Part shown: positions 27,765 to 36,949 of the stretch, piece after piece | Position numbering within the stretch: the first letter of the stretch is position 1 | Layout: each line of letters opens with the position of its first letter | The notes under the pieces: model-generated | Database searches by the model: none | The model's input: only the letters and a program-made list of their open reading frames with translations | Told to the model about the DNA's origin: nothing | Program-made: the position numbers and the translations under genes | Origin: Mesorhizobium sp. M9A.F.Ca.ET.002.03.1.2 | GTDB taxonomy: Bacteria > Pseudomonadota > Alphaproteobacteria > Rhizobiales > Rhizobiaceae | Reading direction: 5' to 3' | DNA length: 64,000 nt | NCBI RefSeq assembly: GCF_003952365.1 | Contig: NZ_CP034443.1 | Location: forward strand, 1,357,001-1,421,000

Positions 27765-28436
27765 CTATTGCAGACTCGAACCGAAATCCTCGTTTTCGCG
27801 CGCCAGCGCCATTTCGGTGATGGCGATCAACGTTTCGGCGCGTGTCTTCAGGTCCGCGGCTTCGAGCAACGCTTGTTTCTCAGCCGGCCCGTAGGGAGCC
27901 ATCATCGACAGTGCATTGACCAGCATGGCATTTTCGGCGCGACTGACGCTTTCCCAATCGGCTTCAAGATCGTTGGCCTGCAAATAGGCGCGAAACGCCT
28001 TGAGCAGCGCTGGCCGGTCGATCCCGGCCTCCGCCTGATCCTCGTCGAGATCGGTGAGAAAGGGCGCAAATCGGCACTGGCGGAAGGGCGTCTTGACCGT
28101 GAGTTCCTGCACGATGCGAAACCGGCACACGCCTTGCAGCGAAATCAGGTAACGGCCGTCGCCGCTCTCGGAAAGCGCGATGATACGTCCGGCGCAGCCG
28201 ACATTGCAAAGCTCCGGCTCGCCATCGGCACGCCGCGCGCCGTCGAGGCTGGGCTGAATGATGCCGATCAGCCGTGATCCGGCGATCGCCTCATCCACCA
28301 TCTCCAGATAGCGCGGCTCGAAGATGTTGAGCGGCATGCGGCCTCCCGGCAGCAGCAATGCGCCTTCAAGCGGGAAGATCGGCACCGTCGACGGCAAATC
28401 CGTATCGAGCCGATAATGCGCGTTTCCCGCCTGCAC
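27765..28436 (-). CDS. LON substrate-binding domain protein
   Basis: 223 aa protein containing only the N-terminal substrate-binding (PUA-like) domain of Lon protease. Seen: PIFPLEGALLLPGGRMPLNIF at the start, EPRYLEMVDEA, NVGCAGRIIALSESGDGRYL and LQGVCRFRI. It has no AAA+ or peptidase domain. Such stand-alone proteins are common in alphaproteobacteria; a role in protein quality control is inferred only from the domain. The thioredoxin-TPR gene upstream fits a proteostasis neighbourhood. Confidence 0.88.
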   Translation of the reverse strand: MQAGNAHYRLDTDLPSTVPIFPLEGALLLPGGRMPLNIFEPRYLEMVDEAIAGSRLIGIIQPSLDGARRADGEPELCNVGCAGRIIALSESGDGRYLISLQGVCRFRIVQELTVKTPFRQCRFAPFLTDLDEDQAEAGIDRPALLKAFRAYLQANDLEADWESVSRAENAMLVNALSMMAPYGPAEKQALLEAADLKTRAETLIAITEMALARENEDFGSSLQ

Positions 28437-28596
28437 TTCAATCCTCCGCTCGCTTTCTCGAGAAGCGCATCAAATCCGCCCACCCTTCACAACCTGACGC
28501 GTAGGTCGTCACAAAGCGAAAAACGGACTGGCCCCCTAATCTGGCGCAGCAGCCGCCGACCGCAAGGCCATCAAGCAAAAACAGCTTATGCCGCGC

Positions 28597-29583
28597 TCAG
28601 GAAAACAGCAGCGACGACAATTTGCGCCGCGCCGCCAGCGTTGCTTCGTCGGTCATGCCCCATGCCTCGAAGAACTGCAGCAATTGCGTCTTGGCGCCGT
28701 CGTCATTCCACGAGCGATCAGCCTTGACGATCGCCAGCAGATTGTCGGCCGCCGCCATGCGCTCGCCATTGGCGTTCTGGATCATGGCAAGATCGAACCG
28801 TGCCTGGTGGTCACCGGGGTTCTCAGCCAGGCGCCGCTCGAACTCGGCCGGATTGCCAAGCGCGGATGCCTGCGCGGCAAGCGCCATCTTGGCGCGCACC
28901 GCGGCGAGCGGCGGCGCATCCTTCTTCGCTTCCGGCGCCCGCGCCAGCACGGCTTCGGCGCCCTCGGCATCGCCGGCCTCGAACAGCAGATCGCCCAATC
29001 CGGCAATCGCCTCGATCGTCTCCGGCGCCTGTTCAAGGATCGCGTCGTAGATGTCGGCCGCCGTCTGCACGTCGCCGGCGTCGCGCGCCTCCGTGGCCGC
29101 GGCAAGCGCCTCGGCCACCTGCGGCGCACCATTGGCCTTGCCGCCGACCTTCCGTATGAACTCGGCGATCTGGCTCTCGGGAATGGCGCCCATGAAGCCG
29201 TCGACCGGCTGGCCGTCCTTGAAGGCGATGACCGCCGGTATCGACTGGATGCCGAGCTGGCCGGCGATCGAAGGATGGTCGTCGATATTCATCTTGACCA
29301 GCTTGACCTTGCCGCCAGCGGCCGTGACCGCCTTCTCCAGCAACGGCGTCAATTGCTTGCAGGGCCCGCACCATGGCGCCCAGAAATCGACCAGCACCGG
29401 CTGGCGGCGCGATTCCTGGATGACGTCGGCGGCAAATGCGGCGGTCGTCGTGTCCTTAATGACATCGACGGCGACAGGCGCTTCGCCAAGCGCGACTTTC
29501 GCCGAGGCAGCCTCAGTGCCGCCATACTGCACTGACGTGGCATACTGTCCGCCATTGCCGCCAAATGGATTGTTCTCGCTCAT
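28597..29583 (-). CDS. Thioredoxin-TPR protein (CnoX/YbbN-like)
   Basis: 328 aa. A thioredoxin domain at about residues 45-155 with the active site WAPWCGPCKQLTPLLEKA is followed by a TPR-rich C-terminal half (from about 165). This architecture is that of CnoX/YbbN, a redox chaperone that hands clients to GroEL. Unlike the Escherichia coli protein it keeps both active-site cysteines, so it could also act as a reductase. Start MSENNPFGGNGG is taken at the ATG after a GGGTGACGAG site. It heads the LON-domain gene on the same strand, 160 bases upstream. Confidence 0.9.
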   Translation of the reverse strand: MSENNPFGGNGGQYATSVQYGGTEAASAKVALGEAPVAVDVIKDTTTAAFAADVIQESRRQPVLVDFWAPWCGPCKQLTPLLEKAVTAAGGKVKLVKMNIDDHPSIAGQLGIQSIPAVIAFKDGQPVDGFMGAIPESQIAEFIRKVGGKANGAPQVAEALAAATEARDAGDVQTAADIYDAILEQAPETIEAIAGLGDLLFEAGDAEGAEAVLARAPEAKKDAPPLAAVRAKMALAAQASALGNPAEFERRLAENPGDHQARFDLAMIQNANGERMAAADNLLAIVKADRSWNDDGAKTQLLQFFEAWGMTDEATLAARRKLSSLLFS

Positions 29584-29676
29584 CTCGTCACCCTTTCGGT
29601 CGCGCCGCCGGCCACCGCCCCGGCACAACGCCCTTATCCTCACTCAGAAGTCGGTTTATCGCCATCCATGTGGCGA

Positions 29677-30174
29677 TCATGCCGTGACTTTCAAGATAAC
29701 AGCATCATGCCCGGTTGCGTCGACGAATCTGACGAGATCGGCGGCGGCGATCGATGTCGTTGCCTCGTTGGTCAGCGGATGGGCGTTGATGATGGTATGG
29801 CCCATCAACTCCTGGTCGAGAACGACCTTGACCCGCCGCTCCGTATCGTTGATCACGCCGAACACCGTGACTGCGCCCGGAACGACGCCAAGAAGTTCCA
29901 TCAGCATCTCCGGCTTGCCGAAGGAAACGCGCCCAGCGGCGCCGATCACATGATGGATCTGCTTGAGATCGACCACGGCCTCCTCGCCGACGCTGACCAG
30001 GAAGAAATTGTCCTTCTTGTCCTTGAGGAACAGGTTCTTGGTATGCCCGCCGGCAATTTCTCCCCGCAGCGCCTGCGAATCGGCGACCGTGAACAGCGGC
30101 GGATGACGCAGGGTCGAGACCTCGATCCCGAGATCGGCGAGAAAGGCGAAAAGCTCGGCTTCGGTTTTCGGCAT
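29677..30174 (-). CDS. YbaK/ProX-type prolyl-tRNA editing protein
   Basis: 165 aa stand-alone trans-editing domain that deacylates mischarged tRNA (ProXp/YbaK fold). Seen: TEAELFAFLADLGIEVSTL, HPPLFTVADSQALRGEIAGG, HTKNLFLKDKKDNFFLV with the conserved Lys, and GVINDTERRVKVVLDQELM. The protein resembles the ProX/PrdX group, which clears Ala- or Cys-tRNAPro. The ATG at 30174 is chosen because upstream in-frame sequence has no domain. It is divergent from the tRNA-Gly gene. Confidence 0.88.
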   Translation of the reverse strand: MPKTEAELFAFLADLGIEVSTLRHPPLFTVADSQALRGEIAGGHTKNLFLKDKKDNFFLVSVGEEAVVDLKQIHHVIGAAGRVSFGKPEMLMELLGVVPGAVTVFGVINDTERRVKVVLDQELMGHTIINAHPLTNEATTSIAAADLVRFVDATGHDAVILKVTA

Positions 30175-30405
30175 GCTGTTTCTTGTGGGGCTTCTTGTTG
30201 TCGCGGTTTGGATCATGCCGTTTACGGCCAATGGGCAGGTCGAGACAAGACCGTCGAGCAGCGAAGCAGTGATTCCCGTCCGCCATATGCCGCAAGGGAG
30301 CTTCCAGGCGCCGTCAGGTGCGGCCAAAAAGCCTGCGATTTCCCTGTTGCAATCGCCGCGCTCTTCAGCCATATAGGCGCGGCTTGCGGCCCAAAAGCCG
30401 CGCGA

Positions 30406-30480
30406 GCGGGTGTAGCTCAGGGGTAGAGCACAACCTTGCCAAGGTTGGGGTCGAGCGTTCGAATCGCTTCACCCGCTCCA
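30406..30480 (+). tRNA. tRNA-Gly (anticodon GCC)
   Basis: 75 bases folding as a standard cloverleaf. Acceptor stem GCGGGTG pairs with CACCCGC; D arm GCTC/GAGC; anticodon stem CAACC/GGTTG with loop TTGCCAA (anticodon GCC); T loop TTCGAAT. The 3' CCA is encoded. Confidence 0.97.
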
Positions 30481-30516
30481 GTTTTCCTCAAGGGGGAATC
30501 AAGCAAATTGCGAAGC

Positions 30517-30543
30517 AGGCCGGATTCCTTTCCGGCCTTTTTT
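30517..30543 (+). terminator. Rho-independent terminator after tRNA-Gly
   Basis: 7-bp stem AGGCCGG/CCGGCCT with an 8-base loop followed by six Ts, 37 bases after the tRNA. Confidence 0.85.
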
Positions 30544-30798
30544 CGTTTTTGCACGACATCACCCGGCAGACGGAGCGCGCTTGTCGTTTGCCACTGTCTT
30601 CTGGCCAGCAAGCGCTTTGTTCGCTGGGTGGAATACGCCCCGATAGAGTTTAGGACCTTTGCCTCCAAATCTCGGACCAAGGTCCGTCTTGCGGACAGGT
30701 GCATTTAGACGAAACTGGCTGATAGCGGACTTCCTTTAGAAGGTCCTCATGTTCATAGTCTAGACCATCCTGGCGGAGGGCGGCTCGAAGGAGGAACT

Positions 30799-31161
30799 AT
30801 GAAAACCCGAACCTGTCTGCTCGCAACGGTAGCCGTCCTCGCCTTTGTCGCTTCTCCGGTCCTCGCCGGTCCCGGCGGCAATGGCGGTGGGAACGGTAAC
30901 GGCGGAAGCAACGGCAACGGCGGAAATTCGGCCGGAGCCGGATCGCAGGGACACGGAGCCGCCACTTCTGCGGCGGCCAAGGACAAGACCACGACCGGAA
31001 TTGCTCATGCAATGGCCGTCGTTGCGACGACGCCGGCCTCGCCGCAGGCCACCCTGTCCCTGCAGGCAGCCTTGGACAAATTCCTGGCAAGACAGGCCGC
31101 GGATGACTCGGCAGCGCCTTCCGACGACGCCTCTGGCGAGATTCCTGACGCAGCCGAATAA
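30799..31161 (+). CDS. Small secreted glycine/asparagine-rich protein
   Basis: 120 aa. Residues 1-23 are a Sec signal peptide ending SPVLAG. The next 35 residues are a low-complexity Gly/Asn run (GGNGGGNGNGG and so on); then a short Ala/Ser-rich region and a possible helix (ATLSLQAALDKFLARQAADD), with an acidic C-terminus. AAGGAGGAACT gives a strong ribosome site. I know no function; it is probably a periplasmic or extracellular small protein. A hairpin follows its stop. Confidence 0.75.
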   Translation: MKTRTCLLATVAVLAFVASPVLAGPGGNGGGNGNGGSNGNGGNSAGAGSQGHGAATSAAAKDKTTTGIAHAMAVVATTPASPQATLSLQAALDKFLARQAADDSAAPSDDASGEIPDAAE

Positions 31162-31170
31162 AAGTTGCCA

Positions 31171-31202
31171 ATCGTGCGCTGCGGGGCGGCGCACCGCACG
31201 AT
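31171..31202 (+). terminator. Hairpin after the secreted-protein gene
   Basis: 8-bp arms ATCGTGCG/CGCACGAT enclosing GC-rich sequence, 9 bases after the stop codon. There is no T-run. Possibly a 3' end stabiliser or weak terminator. Confidence 0.4.
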
Positions 31203-31360
31203 CGAGATTCTGCCCGACTCTCGGGCTCCCTCATCTGTTCGGCCGATGCCCTGCGTCAAGGAGGGGTCGACATTGAGCTCGATCCTCTCGGTCGCTGGAC
31301 GGTCCTGCCCCTACAGACTGTCCAGAAAGCACCACCGGCTTCGGCCGGTGGTGCGTTTTT
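31203..31360 (+). ncRNA. Possible small RNA ending in a strong terminator
   Basis: No credible gene here. A 9-bp hairpin (TGGACGGTC, 31296-31304, with GACTGTCCA, 31316-31324, one G-T pair) is followed 4 bases later by a perfect 11-bp terminator stem (GCACCACCGGC, TTCG loop, 31329-31354) and a run of five Ts at 31356-31360. Two stacked hairpins with a terminator and no ORF to serve suggest a small RNA, or a late terminator for the secreted-protein transcript. No promoter is clear. Confidence 0.35.
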
Positions 31361-31706
31361 GCGCGAACATTCAACTGACGCTAAGCCGTGGCCGCTTTGA
31401 TGCCGACGCCGGCTTCGCGCGGCGAGCCACTCGGTAGGATGCTGATCTGGCACCCGGCACCGCGATTGCCTCGAGATCTGCCCCACGCGAGTTTATCCAG
31501 CAAGCGAACTCGATTTTCTTGTCTTTCGGAAGATCAATGACCTGTATTGAGTGGCCGCAAGCACGTGTTCTTGGCTTCAACCCAAGCAAATAAAAAAACC
31601 TTGAGCTTCATCCTTTGCTGATAGCTCAAATCATTCCGGCATTTCAAGCCGCGCGCTCGGCTGTAGTACCGGCATTGGTGGGAATGGCTCTATTTGACTG
31701 GGACTA
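31361..31706. other. Intergenic stretch without a convincing gene
   Basis: 346 bases. The only protein-like hint is a minus-strand frame at about 31371-31589 that would start with TTG and read CGHSIQVIDLPKDKKIEFAC in its middle. It lacks a good ribosome site and its C-terminal part looks non-coding, so it may be a decayed gene. Nothing else was recognised. Confidence 0.4.
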
Positions 31707-32576
31707 CTATCGGACGCCCGCGCCCCTGCGAAAGTCCGACGGCGACATGCCGGCCAGCTTGCGGAACGACTTGTTGAAGGCGCTGAGCGAGCCGAAGCCG
31801 GAGTCCATGGCCACGCGCAGCACATTGGCGTCCTGGTGCATTAGCAGTGCCTGCGCGTAGCTGAGCCGCAACAGGTTGACATATTCGTTGAGCGTCATGC
31901 CGGTCGATTTCTTGAAAATACTCATGGCGTATTTGGGATGGATGTCGGCCGCCGCCGCGATGTCCACGCAGTCGATGTCGTAGAGGAAATTCTCCGCGAT
32001 AAAGTCGCACATGCGCCCGACATTGCGCAGGGATTGCTGATCGAAGGGACTGTCTGCTTCCTGTTCGATCGACGTTTCGGGGGCGAGTCGGTAGGGCTCG
32101 AACCGAACCCGCTCCAGCCGCAGCAGCAACTCGTTGACGGCGTGCTCGGCCTTGGCTGGATCGCCTGACCGGACGTAGCGGTTCCAGCGCTCGAAATTGT
32201 CGTTGTCGGACCGGTTGGTGGTATTGGTCACCAATGTCGCGCCCGTCATCAGCCGGTTGCGAACGTCTGCGGGTAGGTGCAGCCGGAAGAAATGCACCAG
32301 CGGCAGATGCGCACCGGCAAAGACGGCATCATCCGACGCGTCGTCCATCTGATGCGGCAGGCCACCCCAGAACAGGCACATGTCGCCGGCCGAAAGGGCG
32401 ATCTCGTGATCGTTCATGCGGTAGTGCACGGCGCCGCACATGATGAAGTTCACTTCGACCTGGGCATGCCAATGCGGCTTGAGCATCACCAGGGGATGAT
32501 TGTGAAACGTCTGCAGGAGCAGCGGCAGGCCCTCCACGCTGCTGGCGCCAGGCTGGTAAAACGGCCTTTGCGGCAT
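31707..32576 (-). CDS. AraC-family transcription regulator
   Basis: 289 aa. The N-terminal cupin sugar-sensing domain (HWHAQVEVNFIMCGAVHYRM; ALSAGDMCLFWGGLPHQM) is followed by a C-terminal pair of helix-turn-helix motifs (CVDIAAAADIHPKYAMSIFK and LRVAMDSGFGSLSAFNKSFR) and the closing SPSDFRR. ATG at 32576 is used; a TTG five codons earlier is also open. It is divergent from the CUT1 sugar-transport operon and is very probably its regulator, with the sugar or a derivative as ligand. A 15-base palindrome lies between the two starts. Confidence 0.9.
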   Translation of the reverse strand: MPQRPFYQPGASSVEGLPLLLQTFHNHPLVMLKPHWHAQVEVNFIMCGAVHYRMNDHEIALSAGDMCLFWGGLPHQMDDASDDAVFAGAHLPLVHFFRLHLPADVRNRLMTGATLVTNTTNRSDNDNFERWNRYVRSGDPAKAEHAVNELLLRLERVRFEPYRLAPETSIEQEADSPFDQQSLRNVGRMCDFIAENFLYDIDCVDIAAAADIHPKYAMSIFKKSTGMTLNEYVNLLRLSYAQALLMHQDANVLRVAMDSGFGSLSAFNKSFRKLAGMSPSDFRRGAGVR

Positions 32577-32628
32577 CTTACTTTCCGCCAATTTCTTATT
32601 CCCTTTGTCGCGGACAAGCCTTCCCCAC

Positions 32629-32643
32629 TGCCTAGTCTAGGCA
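32629..32643. promoter_or_regulatory. Candidate operator between AraC gene and sugar ABC operon
   Basis: Perfect palindrome TGCCTAG-T-CTAGGCA in the 107-base divergent spacer. Its position fits a regulator-binding site or overlap with the promoters. Which protein binds is not known. Confidence 0.45.
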
Positions 32644-32683
32644 CGCTCGCGAAGAGAGAGCAAATGAAAATGGGAGGATTTCG

Positions 32684-33955
32684 ATGCGCACCATATTGAC
32701 TTGCGCCGCGTTCGTGCTTGCCCTGGGCTCAGCCCCGGCCTTTGCGCAATCCGGCGAAATCACGATCTGGAGCTGGAACGTCGCCGCTTCGTCGCTGAAG
32801 GCCACCATAGAAGGCTTCAACAAGCAATTCCCGAACGTCAAGGTCACGGTCCAGGATCTCGGCAACCAACCGACCTACGACAAGTCGATCGCCGGCTGCG
32901 CCGCCGGCGGCGAGGGGCTGCCTGATATCGTGACGGTCGAGAACGGCGAAGCCGAGAACTACTGGAGCCAGTTCCCGGACTGCTTCGTCGACCTTCACAC
33001 GCTGGGCTATACAGCCGAAGACCAGGCAAAATTCCCCGATTTCAAGCGCACCGAGCTCGAAGTGGAAGACAAGGCCTATGCGATGCCGTGGGATTCCGGC
33101 CCGGTGGCGATGTTCTACCGCCGCGACTTCTACGAAAAGGCCGGCGTCGACCCCACCTCGATCAAGACCTGGGATGATTTCATCGGCGCCGGCAAGAAGA
33201 TCCAGGACGCCAATCCCGGCGTGACGATGACCAATGCCGATTTCAACGGCGATTCCGAATTCTTCCGGATGATCGCCAACGAGCAGGGCTGCGCCTATTT
33301 CGCCGCCGACGGGCAGTCGATCATCGTCAACCAGCCGGCCTGCGTGGCGTCGATGACCAAGATCAAGGAGATGAAGGACGCCGGCATCATTTCCTCCGCC
33401 GACTGGAGCACCAAGATCACCAACAACACCGCCGGCAAGGTCGCCAGCCAGATGTATGGCGGCTGGTTCGAGGGCACCATACGCACCGAATCGCCCGACG
33501 GCAGCGGCAAATGGGGCGTCTACCTGATGCCGAGCCTCACTGCCGACGGCCCGCGCGCCGCCAATCTCGGCGGCTCCTCGCTCGCCATCACCTCGGTATC
33601 CGACAACAAGGAGGCCGCCTACGCCTACCTGAAATACTCGCTCGCGACCAACGAGGGCCAGATAGCGATGCTGAAGGGATTCGGCCTCGTGCCGTCGCTG
33701 ATCTCGGCGCTTGATGACCCCTATGTCTCCGAAGGTCTGCCTTATTGGGGCGGCCAGGCAGTGTGGAAGGACATCCTCGGCACCTTGCCCAAGGTCGTCC
33801 CGAGCCGCGGCACGCCGTTCCAGAGCGACGCGGAAATCATCGTCCGTTCGGTTCAGACCAAGTATCTGGGTGGCGGTTATCCGGACGCCAAGGCGGCGCT
33901 CGACGATGCCGCAAGCCAGATCGCCTCGGCTACCGGCCTGCCGATCGAAGAGTAA
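32684..33955 (+). CDS. Sugar ABC transporter substrate-binding protein (CUT1)
   Basis: 423 aa periplasmic solute-binding protein. Signal peptide 1-22 (ALGSAPAFAQ); start of the mature protein GEITIWSWNVAASSLKATIE; a hinge region PWDSGPVAMFYRRDFYEKAG typical of family-1 binding proteins; and C-terminal SLAITSVSDNKEAAYAYLKY. It resembles the LacE/ThuE-like rhizobial group. It delivers an oligosaccharide or sugar to the two permeases downstream. First gene of the operon, with a ribosome site GGGAGGA 6-7 bases ahead of the ATG. Confidence 0.93.
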   Translation: MRTILTCAAFVLALGSAPAFAQSGEITIWSWNVAASSLKATIEGFNKQFPNVKVTVQDLGNQPTYDKSIAGCAAGGEGLPDIVTVENGEAENYWSQFPDCFVDLHTLGYTAEDQAKFPDFKRTELEVEDKAYAMPWDSGPVAMFYRRDFYEKAGVDPTSIKTWDDFIGAGKKIQDANPGVTMTNADFNGDSEFFRMIANEQGCAYFAADGQSIIVNQPACVASMTKIKEMKDAGIISSADWSTKITNNTAGKVASQMYGGWFEGTIRTESPDGSGKWGVYLMPSLTADGPRAANLGGSSLAITSVSDNKEAAYAYLKYSLATNEGQIAMLKGFGLVPSLISALDDPYVSEGLPYWGGQAVWKDILGTLPKVVPSRGTPFQSDAEIIVRSVQTKYLGGGYPDAKAALDDAASQIASATGLPIEE

Positions 33956-34057
33956 TCTGAGCGAGATGGATCCGGGGCGGCATTCGGGCTGCCCGGGTGC
34001 TCAGCTGGCGCGGTCGATGACAATCTAGCGAAACCCTGGGAAGCGAAGGAGGCAACG

Positions 34058-34918
34058 ATGCGCTATCAGAACGCCACGGCGTATCGTTTCCTCGCACCCT
34101 ATCTGCTGATCTTCTCGATCTTCTGGCTGTGGCCAATCATCAGCTCGTTCCTGATCTCTTTCCAGGCGACGCGCACCGTGCCGTGGCGGTTCGCGCCGAC
34201 CTTCAACTGGGGCCGGCTGATCGGCGACCCGGCTTTCTTCAATGCGTTGAGAAACACACTGCTCATCCTCGTCATCCAGGTGCCGGTGATGATCACTTTG
34301 GCGATCGTGATGGCCGTGCTGCTCAATTCGCCGCTGCTCAAGGCGCGTGGCCTGTTCCGCTTTGCCTTCTTCGCCCCTGTCGTTGTCGGCGAAGTCGCCT
34401 ATTCGGCAGTCTTCCGGCTGATGTTCAATCTCGATTACGGCATCATCAACAAGCTGCTGAACAGCGTCGGCCTGCCCAGTATCGACTGGTTTTCCAACGT
34501 CACGCCGGCGATGGCGGTCATCATGATCGCGGTGACCTGGCGCTGGGCCGGATACAACGCCATCATCCTGCTCGCCGGCCTGCAGTCCATCCCTCAGGAC
34601 GTCTACGAGGCGGCGACGCTGGACCGCGTCAGCAAGCTCAAGCAGTTCTTCTACATCACCCTGCCGCTGCTCAAGCCGATCATCGTGTTCTGCGCAGTGC
34701 TATCGATCATCGGGACCATGCAGCTGTTCACCGAGCCGTTCCTGATCACCGAGCGCGGCGGACCGGGCGGCGGCACCGAAACGCTCGGCCTGCTGCTGTA
34801 CCGCCAGGGCTTCAGGTCGCTCAATTTCGGCTACGCCTCGGCCATTGCCTACACCATGGCCGGGCTGGCGATCGCGATCTCGCTCGTCCAGCTATGGCTG
34901 ACGAGGGAACCGAAATGA
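34058..34918 (+). CDS. Sugar ABC transporter permease 1 (MalF type)
   Basis: 286 aa inner-membrane protein with six predicted helices. The cytoplasmic EAA loop (YEAATLDRVSKLKQFFYITL, followed by PLLKP) couples it to the ATPase. Start MRYQNATAYRFLAPYLL follows GAAGGAGGCAACG. Its stop overlaps the next permease ATG (ATGA). The pair forms the membrane channel of the CUT1 importer. Confidence 0.93.
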   Translation: MRYQNATAYRFLAPYLLIFSIFWLWPIISSFLISFQATRTVPWRFAPTFNWGRLIGDPAFFNALRNTLLILVIQVPVMITLAIVMAVLLNSPLLKARGLFRFAFFAPVVVGEVAYSAVFRLMFNLDYGIINKLLNSVGLPSIDWFSNVTPAMAVIMIAVTWRWAGYNAIILLAGLQSIPQDVYEAATLDRVSKLKQFFYITLPLLKPIIVFCAVLSIIGTMQLFTEPFLITERGGPGGGTETLGLLLYRQGFRSLNFGYASAIAYTMAGLAIAISLVQLWLTREPK

Positions 34919-35751
34919 GCTCGCGTTCCTCTTCCAAACTGGGACGCAGCATCGCGCTGCATCTCTTACTGACGCCGCTGGCGCTGATCTGGCTGTTTCC
35001 GCTGTGGATGATGGTGATCTTTTCGACCATGCCCGACAGAGGCATCTTCAGCCCCAGCATCGAACTGCTGCCGCACGGCAATTTCCTCGACAATGTCAGC
35101 AATTTGCAGCGCGATACGAATTTCATCGGCGCCATCGGCATCTCTGTTTCGGTGGCGGTGACCTATACGTTCCTGTCGGTGCTGCTCACCTCGATGGCCG
35201 GCTGGGCGCTGGCGCGCTACCAGTTCTTCGGCAAGGGCATGGTCGTCGCCATCATCCTCGGCACCATCACGCTTCCCTATGCTGTGGTGCTGATCCCGCA
35301 ATTCATCATGGTGGCGCGCGACTTCAAGCTCGCCAACACCTGGGTGGCGCTGATTGTGCCGCCGCTCTTCAATTCGCTCGGCGTACTGTTCATGCGGCAG
35401 AGCTTCTCGATGATGCCGGCCGATCTGTTCGACGCCGCTCGGGTCGAGGGGGTCAAGGAATGGCGGATCTTCCTGTTCGTAGCACTACCGCTGGCGCGGC
35501 CGATGTTGGCGGCGCTCTCCATCATCCTGTTCCTTGCCTCCTGGAACAACTATCTCTGGCCGCTGCTGATCAATTCCAAGCCCGGCGCGATGACGGCGCC
35601 GGTGGCGCTCGGCACGCTGATCGGCCTCACCAAAGTGTCGTGGGGCGGCATCATGGCAGGCGCTGTGATGCTTACAGCGCCGATGCTCGTCGTCTTCGTG
35701 CTCTTGCAGCGCCATTTCGTCGCCGGCATTGCCGCCGGCGCCATCAAGTAG
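34915..35751 (+). CDS. Sugar ABC transporter permease 2 (MalG type)
   Basis: 278 aa inner-membrane protein with six helices and EAA loop FDAARVEGVKEWRIFLFVAL (then PLARP). It starts MSSRSSSKLGRSIALH by ATGA overlap with permease 1, so the two are translationally coupled. It partners with permease 1 as the heterodimeric channel. Confidence 0.93.
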   Translation: MSSRSSSKLGRSIALHLLLTPLALIWLFPLWMMVIFSTMPDRGIFSPSIELLPHGNFLDNVSNLQRDTNFIGAIGISVSVAVTYTFLSVLLTSMAGWALARYQFFGKGMVVAIILGTITLPYAVVLIPQFIMVARDFKLANTWVALIVPPLFNSLGVLFMRQSFSMMPADLFDAARVEGVKEWRIFLFVALPLARPMLAALSIILFLASWNNYLWPLLINSKPGAMTAPVALGTLIGLTKVSWGGIMAGAVMLTAPMLVVFVLLQRHFVAGIAAGAIK

Positions 35752-35759
35752 GATCGGCA

Positions 35760-36857
<1,098 letters not shown>

Positions 36858-36915
36858 TGCATGGCGCCCAAACACCCATACGAGCAAAGACACCCCGATT
36901 TTTCTTTTGCCCGGT

Positions 36916-36929
36916 CGCGATGCATCGCG
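36916..36929. promoter_or_regulatory. Perfect 14-base palindrome ahead of the fusion gene
   Basis: CGCGATGCATCGCG, self-complementary, in the 92-base gap between the ATPase and the dehydrogenase fusion. It could be an operator or an mRNA hairpin inside the operon. No second copy was seen. Confidence 0.3.
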
Positions 36930-36949
36930 GCGACCCTAAGGAGATTGAA

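Noticed and set aside
31371..31589. Minus-strand 72-codon frame with a protein-like middle
   Set aside because: It needs a TTG start without a good ribosome site, and its distal half looks non-coding. Recorded only as a possible relic.
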